Below, piece by piece: positions 14,401-26,400 of a DNA stretch of 64,000 nucleotides. The number at the start of each line of letters is the position of its first letter. Positions within the stretch are counted from its first letter, which is position 1. The position numbers were made by a program, and so were the translations under genes. This DNA is from Ifrita kowaldi (lineage: Eukaryota > Chordata > Aves > Passeriformes > Cinclosomatidae). Location of the stretch: the NCBI GenBank assembly GCA_013398055.1, contig VZRS01015041.1:177773-241772 (forward strand), read 5' to 3'. The notes under the pieces are model-generated. The model did not search any database. It was not told the DNA's origin and saw nothing but the letters and a program-made list of their open reading frames with translations.

Positions 14401-17400
14401 CAGCACATTGACACTGGCTCAGAAAAGCAGGCTCAGTGTTGGGAGGGAGGGATTTATGGCAGGGAGTAACAGTCCTGGGCTCCCATGGATCCATTGTTGT
14501 ACCTTGAGGTCTCCTTTAGAGAGCACAGCAAGCCTCAAAACAAAGTTTTGATTGCAGAGCCCCTCATCAAGTGTCCAAAAGAGCCCAGGTGAGACACTCC
14601 AAACACGGGAAATCAAATGGCTTCGTGTTTGGGCTCTGACATGTTTCCACTGCAAGAGAAATCAAAAGAGCAAAGCTGGTGGATGCTGTGCAGTGCAGTC
14701 TTTCCTCAGAGATGTGGCAGAGCACACCTGTCCTGGGCAGAGAGGGGGATTTATTCCTGTGTAGAGCTCTCCTTAGTCTCTTTGGATACCAGACTGAGCT
14801 TGCAGAATTTCTTTCTCCTCACCTCAGCAATGCTGACTCTCCCTTCCTCACGTTACTGAGCCAAGATAAAGAGCAAAACCAGGCCTGAGGAGCTTTTACT
14901 GCAGCTTGTTGTAGTACCTGGTGACTGAAGAAGGGAAGAAATGGTCCTCCCAAGGCCTGAGCAAGGACAGAGGTATAAAATCTTTGTGGTCTCCTCTTCA
15001 GGAGAAGGTGCAGGGGTGGAGAAGTGCAGGGGTGGCAGCGCTCCGTGTTCTCTCTCACCACTGTCTTGGTTCCCCCAAGTGCTGTAATTTTAGATTGATT
15101 TTCCTGCTGAAAAGCTGCCTTTGACCCACTTTATTTTCTGCTGCTAAAGGAGAAGTGCTGGATAAATTGGAGTGAGCTTTTAAGGCTCTGTGGAGAAGGA
15201 GACTCTGAACCCAGAGCCTCATCCCAGTGCCTGGCAGTTCGTGCCTTTATTGGGCAGGTGGGTTTAGCTTTCAGCCTTACCTGCTCTACCGCAGGTGTAA
15301 TTCCACATCTTGCTGCCCCATCTGCTTCTTTTCCCCTGTAAAATCTGATTGTGTCCTGTTGGAACAGCTCATCACTCACCTGCTTTCCCCCTGCTTAGCA
15401 TTCCCTCAGAGCCAGTGGCATCCAGGTGAGATTTCCTGAGGAAAGAGGATGGAGCTGAGGTGTCCTCGCCTGTGGGACGGACAGCCCGGGGTGTGCTGCA
15501 ATGCCTGCTGCAGTCAGAGCCTTCCAGAGGAGATTTGATTCTCCCGTGGCAAATCCAGCTTAAAAATAGCTGTGCTGGAGGCAGGGCCCAGCACGGGCAG
15601 CACTGCTGGGACAGGAGGAGCTGCAGAGCTTTGGGGTTTCCTAAAGGCAAAGGAGAGTTTCAGCATCCCAGGGCTGCCAGAGCCATCCCAGCTCAGGCGT
15701 GTCACATCCAGGTCCCCAAAGGGTCCCACGCTGGCACTGTGCCCTTCCCTGGTTTGCAGGTGCAAAACCAGAGTTTCAAGGCCATTCTTTGAGTCAGGCA
15801 ACCCAGGCAGGAATCTCCAGAGCCCCTTCCCTGTCCCTGCCACTCGGGCTGGGAGGAAAGGCCCTGCCCTTCCTCAGCCTGGCAGGGGCTCTGCCATGAG
15901 CTCTGAGCTTCTGCTCTTCCCACCTGTGTGTCCCAGGTACCACCACTCAGCAGGGCTTGGCCTTTTGGGACATGGCTGAGCCCTAATTCCCAGTGTTTTC
16001 ATGGCTATAGTGTAGCACATGCAGGTTGTTGCAGTGTCCAAGCAGCTTTTAATCCCTGCTGGAGCTCCAGCCCCTGGGAAATCTGCATTTGGAGTGCAGG
16101 GAACAGGGAGGGAGCACGGGGCTTGTTCTCTGGAGCTGTTCTTGTTCACCTTTTGGGGATACAGAAAGGTGTCCCGACAGAAGCCCCTGTTCTCTCCTTT
16201 TCTGGAATGACTACAGGCTACTTCTCACCTTGAGTAAAGGGAATTTCTGAGGCTGGGAATGGAGAGTTTTAGAGGGGAGAGGAAGAGCTGAAGAGGGTTT
16301 GTTAAAGCTGTGGGGAGTTGGAGGGAGGAAAGGAGGGTATCGAAGAGCCTGTGGGCTGGGGGGACGTGAAGGACACTGAGGCTGGAGCCAGATTACTGAG
16401 GGAGAAATTCGGGAGGAAAGCAGTGGTAGGAGCACAGGAGGGGAAGGCAGCTTCCTTCACCTCAATGTCCTTCTGCTGCCAAATATCCATTCCTGGTCCT
16501 GGAAGAGGATGCAGGAGATGGTCTGTGCTTCCCAGCAAGCAGCATCCCACCCCCATTCCCAGCCCTTCCCTGTGCCTGCAGCCTGCCCACGGCGGGGCAG
16601 AGGCTGGGGCCGGCTGGGACAGCTCGCGGGGACCCGCAGCATCTCCTGCCAGCCCCTCGCTGCTCCCCGGAGGCAGGGAAGGGGGAGGGAGCACCTCGGC
16701 AGGGCCCAGGACAGCCCGTGCTTCTCCTGAGAGCTCACAGGGGCTGAGCCTGGAGGCTGCTGCTGCTTTGCTTCTGCAAAACTCTGCACCACGGGCCCTC
16801 CTGGGCTGCAAACGAGCAACTGATCCTCTTAATCCGGTGTGGAGTCCAGCGGAGTGGGAATGGGAGAGTGCAGGGATTGGGAATGTGAGAGTGCAGGGAT
16901 TGGGAATGTGACAGTGCAGGGATTGGGAATGTGACAGTGCAGGGACACCTCCCACTGTCCCAGGCTGCTCCCAGCCCCAATGTCCAGCCTGGCCTTGGGA
17001 CAGCTGCTCTGGGCACCCTGTGCCAGGGCCTGCCCACCCTCCCAGGGAACAATTCCTTCCCAATATCCCATCCAGCCCTGCCCTCTGGCAGTGGGAAGCC
17101 ATTCCCTGTGTCCTGTCCCTCCAGCCCTTGTCCCCAGTCCCTCTCCAGCTCTCCTGGAGCCCCTTTAGGCCCTGCAAGGGGCTCTGAGCTCTGTAACCAC
17201 CTTGTCCCAGGTCACTCAGTGTGTCAGGCACGCTCTGCCCTCGGTGGGGCCGTGCTGGCTCTCCCCAGTCACCTCCTTGTCTTCCACGTGCCTGAACATA
17301 TTTTCCAGGAATCTGCTCCGTGCTCTTGCCGGGCACTGAGTGAGCCTGCCTGGCCTGTGCTTCCCTGGGTCTTCCTTTTTTCCCTTTCTAAAAGGATGTC

Positions 17401-20400
17401 ACTCAGAGAGAACACGAATTAGCACAGTGCAGCCACCAGCTCTCCCTGGCTCCCAGAACTGCTCCTTAGGGAAAAGGGCCCTTTTTATTTGATTATTTTA
17501 CTTTTATCTGCCTCTGCAAGTTCTGCCATTACGCAAGAGCTGGTCATGACTTCCCAATTAGGGTTGAATTTTGAAATAGGACTGGAAGCCTCATGATAAA
17601 CCCGTTCCTCTCCACATGGAGGGGCCTTCAATGGGAAGCGTCACGTAGGACCAGCATTATGCAACTTGATCTTTTTTTTTCCCTGTAGTTTTCACAGATT
17701 TATTTTAATTAATTCTTGATACAGAGTGCATGAAATGGCTCTCAGTGCTTGGTGGTTTGGCTGCTGGGCCTTTTTCATGGCCTGGGGGAAACCCTCCCAG
17801 TGCTGTTTTATTTTACAGGCCCTGATGTTTTGCATTGCAGAGGTGTTTGAAGAGGGCCTGGATTTGTTGTTGTGGGGTTGTTGGTGGTTGCTGAACAGCT
17901 GTTGTTGTTTATCCTCAAAAACAGAGCCACTGGATGCAGAAATTCAGTCTGGGATCCCAGTGCTGTGCCAAGCCACAGCCCTGAGCTGCTGAGGAGGACA
18001 GGACAGGAGCCTGGAGAGGCTCCCGGTTCCACGTGAGCAGCAGGGCTGAGAAGCTGCCAGGGAACTCCTGTCCCATCCCTGCTCCGTGGAAATCCCCACA
18101 GGGGTGGCAGCCACCCATCCTGAGCTGGGAATGCTGGGGAGATGGGATGGAACTGGGGGAAAAGGAGAGTTTTGAAGTTTCTTTGACAGAAATGGAGATA
18201 TTTACGCTGGGAGGGAGGGGCAGCTGTGCGTTCATGTTCAGTTGGAAAGACAGGGAGCAGACAGACCTTTTTCCAGGAGTGGGATCTCAGCTGTTCCCCA
18301 CAGGAAGGAGGGAAATTCAGGCATTTCAGGCATTTTTGGGGGTCCCATGTGTGTGAAACACAGGGGTCACCCTGTTACAGGTGCTGGGCTAAACCAGGAA
18401 CGTTTGCAGCTTTGTCCCAGTCAATCAATCTGACATTTCAGAGGTTTCTGGGCAAAGCCAGCATCCTCCCAGCGTGGCTGTTCCAGCTCGCTGTCCCCTG
18501 CAGCTCCATCACTGCCACTGAGGCACCACAGAGGATCCAGCTTGGGGTGGTGGCACTGGGACAGAGGACACAGTTAACCCTTGGAGTGCCGCCTTCCCTT
18601 GGCCCAGCATGGCCCAGCTGCTCCCCAGGCCGGAGAGCTGAAGGTGCAAACCCAGCCCCAGGTCTGTCTCATGGATGAGAACAAGACCTTGGTGATGCAT
18701 TTCAGTCCATATTTCAACAGCTCCCTGAGTTTTTCTGTGATTATCCCTGGGTTTGGGTCGGAAACCTCCTCCAGCTGCAGTGACTGGCCCAGGGTCGGTG
18801 TCAGAGCTGCCACTGCACCTCAACTTTTATTACTCATGGTCCCAACTTCAAATGATGTCCTGGAAGAAGGATTCTTGCTGGAATTTCAGAGAACTTCAGA
18901 GGTTTAGAGGGAAACAGGAGTGTTTGAACAACACAGTGGGATTCATCCTTCCAGCAGCCGAGGCTGGGGAGCACAGGGTGGAGGCACCTTCAGCTTCCTC
19001 TGGAGCTGATAAAATTGTTGCATTTGTTTTTAATCTAAGGCAGAAGCCATCCAGACTAGAACTGTAATTTTTTTCCCCCTTTGGGAACACGGATCCTAGC
19101 AGGAAGGAGCAAAAATTTCATTAAGGAAGAAAGCAGGACTCCTGAGATTCGCAGATGAGGAAGGAGGGAGTGTTCCTGCCGCGCACAAAAGGCAGCCTGA
19201 ATTTGAGGAATCATGAAAGTTTGCAAGTTTGCTGTCTGCCTTGGAGTTTCAAAGGATTCATGACTCAGGCTTACACACACATGCCTTGTTAGGATTAGAT
19301 CTTTCCTGCCTTTTTTTTTTTTAATGAAAATCATATTTTTTCTCATGATCACCTGACTCCAGGAGGTAGAGCTTTAAAAATATGCTCTGCTGCCAAACTG
19401 GCAGGGATGTCAGAAAACTTGGTAACAAGCTGTTCCAGTTGGGTTTGGGAAGGCTGCAAAATCCCTTTTCTTAGGAGAAGAAAAGCAGGGTGGGAAGCTA
19501 TTTTAAACTTCAGCCAGCAGGGTTTAATCCCCACATGGGTGCTGCTGGATTTTCCACATCTGCTTGGTTCCAAATGCCAGTGAGGCTGGCACAAGGACGT
19601 ACCCCTTGGAGGGCTCCCTGTGCCATTCCATCCTTCCCAGGGCCCATTTTCCCTTCTCAGGGTGCCCCCAGGCTGTCCCAGCAGAGCCCCACTGGAATTG
19701 GTGGCACTGAGGTCAGGAGTTGGCCCCTCAGGTCACTTGCACCGACAGGGACATTACTCAGCAGCAACACTTGAATTTTTATTTATTTTTTATTCCTTTT
19801 TCAGCATAAACCAGTGCTCATGTTCATGGGGTGTTGCTCTGCCTCAGTGGACCCCAAACCTCTTCCAGAGCAGGGTTTGCTGAAAGAGACGCTTTCCTAG
19901 CCAGCTTTTGGGTTGTTTTTCTGAACAAGAGACATTTGTTTCAGTGTGCCAGGAGAGGTTTTCCATGCTGGATCCCACCGTATTTGGGTGGGATTAGATC
20001 ACCAGCTCCCTGCTTTCCCTCACAATGACCCAGGGCTCAGCCAGGCCTCCTAGTGCTGATGGAAATCCTACAAAACCCCCTTTTTATCCCCAATTTTGCA
20101 GCATCATTACCATCCTGCTAAAGAGGAGATGAGTTTGGTTTTGGGGTTTTTTTTTTGGCCTTTACAACTCTGTGTGGGAGGGCAGAACGTGGGAGCTGCA
20201 AGAGGTGGTTTAGCAGAACAGCTGTTGGTTGGGCAAGCAGGGAAGGAGCAGGGGCAGGTTTGGAGGTTTTTTCTTCCCTAATTTACAGGAACAGTGCCCT
20301 TTACAATCTGTGTAAAGCCCAATTTAAACTGAATAACGGGGAAGTAGGAGAAGCTATTAACTCTGAAAGGAAGACTGAAGATGAGGTTAATGGTGCTGCT

Positions 20401-23400
20401 TGGTTTCCTTGTACTCTGTGTGTGGACAGTTCCACTGCTCACAGGAAAATGTATTTTTAGGTTTGAAAGTCCCCAGGATTTGGGGACTTCAAACGCTGAG
20501 AAGTTGCTTCATTCCCATCACAGCTGAGGTGGTCTGTGAAAGACAGGGGTATTTCTGTCAGCTCTAGGCTTTATTTAATGTTTGTTTACAAACCACCCCG
20601 AGCCAAATTTGAGTCAATCAGAGTTATTTTAAGCAGGTTTTGTGGGAAAAGGTAACAGAAGGAGCCCTTGATCCGTATGGCGTGTGCAGAGCTGGTTCAG
20701 ACACACAGGAGAGAGTTGGAATTTGCAATTTCAATGTCTGGTTTTCATTTGATATTGGAAGGAAGCTTTGGTGTGCTGAAAACACAGTGATCCTTTCTCG
20801 CTGCTCTTTGTGATTTTCAGTGCCCAGGGCACCCGTCCCAAGCTGCCGTCAGCCCCCCCAGGTTTTAGGGGACTTGCTCAGGGGTGTCCTGTCTGTGCAC
20901 TTTGGGGATCCCATGGTTTGTGGATCCCAGTCCTGGGGTGCTGAGATGTGGGATTTGCCTGAGCCAGGCTGTCCCTGTGAGCTGGTGAGGAAAGCTGCTG
21001 AGAAATGGAACCAGGGCTCCTTCACAGCCCTGGCCTGGGAGGTCACAGAGCCCCAGAAACACAACCCAGTGCTGATGCCCAGTTCAGATCTCTGAACCAG
21101 CCTCATCTCCATCTTGAATCAGTCCCCTGGGAAGGGCTGATCCCTGCTCCCAGAGCATCTTCCTGTTCAGACAGACCCCAGCTGGAGGTGGCAGGAGCTG
21201 GCACAGCAGTGCTTGGCACCAGTAGCTGCAGTTGTGCTCAGGCTGCTCTGTTTTACTGGTGTCCATCTCTTGGCAGCACCCAGTCACCCCGTCCCAGGGT
21301 GGTTTTATATTTGGGATCAAAGCAGCCAGCACTGGCAACCCCCTCAGAGACGGGGAGTGTGTGGGGAACCATTTGGGGCTGCTTGCACCAGTTTGGAACT
21401 GGGCAGTGCGGGCTGGGAGCTCTGTGGACACCCCGGTGGGGCAAGGAGGGGTGGATCCAACATCTCCCAGAGCTGTGCAGCCGTGATCCAGGAATAATCC
21501 CTGTGCTGTCCCCTCTGTCCTGCAGCTATGGGTGAACCAGGAGGATGGGGTGGAGGAGGGAACCAGCGAGGTGCAGAACGGCCACTTGGACCCCAGCGCC
21601 GACTGCCTGTGCCTGGGCAGGACCGTGCAGAACCGCGACCAGATGAGAGCCAACGTCATCAACGAGATCATGAGCACCGAGCGCCACTACATCAAACACC
21701 TCAAGGACATCTGTGAGGTACCTGGGGCTGGGGCCTGGCCAGAGCTGAGCCTGGGTTTGTCCCTGGGTGATTTGGGAACAAGCTGCAGTGTCTGAGGACT
21801 GTGTCTAATGGAGGAGCAGCATCTGTCAATAAGTATTGACAGTTCTGAGAATTTCCTGCTGGATCTGATAATTCCTTCGGTTTGTATTAACTAAAAGTTC
21901 AATTTCCTGGCCTTTATTCCATAGCTCTTTGACTAAAACATGATGAGGTTGAGATCCTTCAAGCAGTCCTCTTAATTAAAACCCAGTGCCATCTACTTTT
22001 GAACTTGTGATTGAGGAAATTAGGTTGTAATTAAACCAATCAGTTACCCATGTCATCTGTGCCTTTCATGTCGGGTTCACAATTTCCCCTGGCTCAGGAT
22101 GGCCCCCGTTTGCCTTTTTTATGGCGAGACTGAGGGCAAAATGTTCCCGTCGTGGGAAATGAAGAAGGGAACCAGCAAGCAATGGACTTCAGTGACTGAC
22201 CCCACACGTCCCCGACTTGGTTCTTGTTCATTAGGCTACAATTAACCTCTGCAACCCCTTAAGTTCGGGATTAGTGCCCTGAGCTGAGCCCAAAGTGCAG
22301 AGCATGGGGTGCTGGGTGTTTGGGTCGGGGAGCACACGGCTGTGCCGGAGAGCTTGGGCACGGTGTGCAGAGCTGTCCTTATCACTGCGAGGCAGAAGTT
22401 TGTTAGCTCTGAAATCAACGTCTGGGGATGGCTTTGAGCTCATCCCTCGCAATGTTTAGGATTTAGTGAGCCTGTGCCCAGTCAATGTGGTGAAGCCCCT
22501 GGTGGATTGTGCTTAGAAGAATGTCTTCCTCCCTTCGTACTTGCTGCTTGTCTCTCAGCGAGGCAGAGCAGCCATCCAAAAAGCATCTGTGACACTTCTC
22601 AAATATGGAAGAGTCTTGGGATTTCAATTTGGAAACAGATGAGCTTAATTTCAATGTGCTATTTCGGTCAGAGAGCTTTGCATTGGAGAAGGGAAGAACT
22701 GCAGGCACTTTTTCACAAATTGTTTCTTTTCCTGCTTTTGCACTTTTCTGTTGGAAATGGAATAAACCTTAACTTGCCTCCCCAGCCACGTCACCGTGTT
22801 TCTGCCAGCTGGGGTTCTCAGGAGGTGCAGGCAGGTTCAGCTGCAGTGACATCCATGGGGGAACACTGATTTACTGCCCCTAATGATGTGCCCCAGACAG
22901 CAGAGATCCAGAAAACTCTTCCTTTGCTCCGTGTGATGCAGACAGGATTGAGGCTCGGGGATGCTTCCAGGGCAGTGTAAACAGCCCCAAACTGGCTCAG
23001 AGAGGAAAAAATCTGGAATATCATCACAGCTGTCTTGGAAGTTACAGCCTGCAGCCTCCTTCTTCTCTCCTTCACCCTGCTCTCAGCCAGACAAGAAGGG
23101 TGGATGGATGGATGGATGGATGGATGGATGGATGGATGGATGGACGGACTGACCACCTCTCTTGGCTGTCTCTAAACCCACTGTGGGGTGAAGAAAACCT
23201 TGCACTTAACCTCCTGCAAATCCTGTCCAACTTTGGCTGATACTTCAGGGACTACATGAAAAAGTACTTTAAAGAGAGACAGTTTGGCAGCTATTTTTAG
23301 GTATTCATTGAGCAAAACACTCTCCAACATCTGCTCATCAGTCAGTTGTCCCTTCTCTGAGCAAACCTGACGGGATGAGCAGAAGGAAGATGACATTGTT

Positions 23401-26400
23401 TTATGTAACACAAGTAAATTTACTGGAAAAACTCTGCAGCAGCCTCCTGTGCTGCGTGTTAGGCATGAATCTTCAGTCTCCTTTTCCTGCCTTGTGCTGG
23501 AAAGCACCTTCCAAACTCACAGAGAGGATGAGGCTTGGGAACTCCTGGCGCTCCTTTATTCTCCCTGTGCTTTCAGAGGTGCCTGCACAGAAATGTGCTG
23601 CTTCAGCTCCTCCAGACACGTGATTCCAGAGAAATGATGAAGCAGCACGGGGAGGATGGGAATAGTGAGGATGGGAATCGCAGCCAGTGGCAGCCCCGGG
23701 GCTGGGAGATGTTCCCGTGTTGGGGAAGGGAGGGATGTCAGAGCAGAGTGTGAGGGGACAGTGCCCGCGGGCACAGGGAGGGCCTGGCCTCGGGGCAGGG
23801 CCACAGCTCCTGGCTTTTTCCTTGGCTTTTTTTCCAAGCTGTTCTGAGATCAGCAGGTAAACAGGAAAAGCTGCGTGGAGAGGTGCTCTGTGTTTCTCCC
23901 CAGTCTGGATTGTGGTTTGCCCTGTGACCGTCCCGCAGCGTGGCGAGCAGCCTGCTCCCATTCCTTGTGGCCTTGGGAAATCAGAGAGGGAAACCCAGGG
24001 AAATGAGTCATCAAGGAGCTCCTGGGGGAAGAGAGACCTAGATCAGGAACTGGAGAAGGTGTTCCATAACCCAAACTTGTCAGCTGAAAAAGCCAGGAGA
24101 TTCAGGGTGACGGCACCCTCTGAGCTGAGCTGGACATGGCAGAGGCTGGGTGCAGGCCAGCTCGGCCAGAGTGGCATTTCTCATTCATGTTTGGAGTTCT
24201 CCCTGCCAGGAGCCACGTGGCGAGGCTGAAGGACAGTTCATTGCAGTGCTCTGTGCTCACTGTGGCCCAGCAGCTGCGTGTCACCAGCTGGCAGCGTGGC
24301 TGTGTGACTAAGCATCCCGAGTTCCCAAATTTAGCCCTTCCACTGGAGCTGCTGGCATTTTCTTCCTTTCTTTTTTCCCCCTTCCTATATAATAAAGGCA
24401 AGCAAAGTAAGCACAGCCATCTCCTGATGGCCCCTGTGTTGTTTCTTCCCAGTCAGGACGCTGCAGAACGGGCCAGGCCAGTTGCACCGTCTGAGATTTG
24501 GCCTTGCACAGTTTCTGGTCTGAATCATTCTGGGTGGACTTGATGATCTTCAAGGTCTTTTCCAGCGTTCACAATTCTGTGATTTGGTGATGATCATCCA
24601 GGCAGGGGAAGTGCAGGAGGATGAGGGGATTTGCCCAGAACCCTCCCACCCTCCAGCACATCAGCTGCAAACTTACTGAGGGTGCACTCGGTCTGCCTGT
24701 CCAGATTGTTGATAGAGATATTAAACAGAACTTGATGGAGGTATTAAACAGCTTCCTTGTCCTGGTTACTGGGCTGAAAGGAGAAATCAGAGCAGGCTCA
24801 AACAGCCCCTCACAGCTTTCTCTGTAGCACCATGGCCAGTGGAAGGGCATGGAAGCAGCAGTGCCTGCAGGATACCTGGGTGTGAGGCATTGGAGGCTGC
24901 GGGGTTTGCAGGACCAGGCACCAGCACTGAACCCCCGTCCTCGGGGCTGTCCCCTGGCTTCTGCTGCTCTCTGCAAATCCTCCTTTCTCCCTCCATGCAG
25001 GGTTACCTGAAGCAGTGCCGGAAGAGGAGGGACATGTTCAGTGATGAGCAGCTGAAAATCATCTTTGGGAACATCGAAGACATCTACAGATTTCAGATGG
25101 GATTTGTCCGGGACCTGGAGAAGCAGTACAACAACGAGGACCCCCATCTCAGTGAGATTGGGCCCTGCTTCCTGGAACACGTGAGTTCATTGGGCGCTGT
25201 CCCCTGGGAGCTGGGGCTGGGGAGCGAGGAGGAAAACTCAGAAGGCAGGAACCTTTTAACTTCTGTGCATCATCCTCTTCTAGTAACACATCAGGGACTG
25301 CTCCGTGGTTCTCCAGGTACTTTGTGAGATACAGAGGAGGGAGACCCTGGATATGCATTTGGATAACCCCCAGTACACCTCAATCACACTGATGAGAAGG
25401 ACCTGGAGGATTTTGCCCAGCCCATCCCACTGTTCCATAAACCACCTCCTACAGGAGGCCAGTGTTTTGAATATGTCAAGAAATGTCAGGCAAATGCCAG
25501 CCCTGGAGCTGGAGGCTTTCCTGGAGGGAGGGGGGAGCAGGGTATCAGAGCTTACAGGAGCTGTGTCAGGGCAACACTTCACTGCTTATCAGGGAAACCC
25601 CTGATAGACATTCCTGAAACTTCAGCAGGACATCCCCAAAGAGTTTCACAGCCTCTTTGAAACATCCCTGGGCCTCTCATTGTGGTTTCCTCTGAGAAGG
25701 TGCATGAGGTGTTAACAAGGCTGGTTCTTATCAGAGCCTGCAATCTCTGCTGCCTCCTTCCAAAGCAGCATCGCGTTCCACCTCTGTGCTGAGCAGATGT
25801 AAGAAATCTTGGTGAGAATCAGTAGCTAAAATGTCATGACTTGAGGCTGTGCTGTCAATTCATTGATAGTGACAATAGCAAGAATTGCTGCTGCGATTCT
25901 GAGGAAGATCTGACACTTGCCTGTCACCAGACAGGGGCTGAAAGCTGGCTGATAAACTCCTGATAAATTACCCTGCTTAGCCATTTGGGAAGCTGAGAGG
26001 TGAGGTTGTTAAGATCCTGTTCAGGGATCTCCAAAGCATCTTGTTCCTCATTTTCTTCAGGAGGAGAGAGCTGTCAGTGCGTGGCTGGGTCAGCTGTGGG
26101 GATGGGAAGGACACTGGCTCCCTGTCCCCAGAAAAGCAGCTTGTTTGGACCCTCAGGGACTGAGAAATAACAATTGCTGGGCAGGTGTGGTTTTGGCTAA
26201 ATAGAATCTGTCCTTTCTGGGCAGGCACTGGCCACAGCTCGGTGGATCTGGCTGGTTTGCAACACCTGGCTTTTACCTGGGCTGTGTCAGAGTGAATTTG
26301 TGGTGCTGGGCTGTGCCCATCTCCTTCCCAGTGAAATCGTTCCCTGCCCTTTCATCGCCTTGTCTGCGTGGCCCAGATGAATCAAGCTCAAGTTAAGGGT

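Larger units (their letters stand above)
11459..21525 (+). other. ARHGEF9 intron 2 (10,067 bp)
   Basis: Begins GTGAGT and ends with CAG after a pyrimidine stretch at 21525. It holds a CR1 3' fragment (11743-11890, + orientation), a 23-bp tandem repeat at 16855-16945 that abuts a second, antisense CR1 fragment (16940-17200), and a near-perfect stem-loop at 20461-20494. Open frames here, including one of 344 codons on the minus strand across 16302-17336, follow the GC-rich repeat and show no domain. I see no other gene. Confidence 0.85.
21718..25000 (+). other. ARHGEF9 intron 3 (3,283 bp)
   Basis: GT-AG intron. It contains an AT-rich stretch at about 21880-22070, a (TGGA)11 microsatellite at 23101-23144, a CR1 3' tail at 24530-24584 (+ orientation) and a CR1-like segment at about 24625-24760. 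No exon-like segment with family similarity was seen. Open frames overlapping exon 4 on the minus strand are antisense shadows. Confidence 0.85.

Noticed and set aside
16302..17336. 344-codon open frame on the minus strand
   Set aside because: It runs through GC-rich sequence, the 23-bp tandem repeat and a CR1 copy; its repeated NPCTL/IPNPC peptides are the repeat translated. No domain and it lies within an intron.
24569..25180. 203-codon minus-strand frame over exon 4
   Set aside because: It is the antisense of the true DH exon, which has the correct splice sites and family match on the plus strand.
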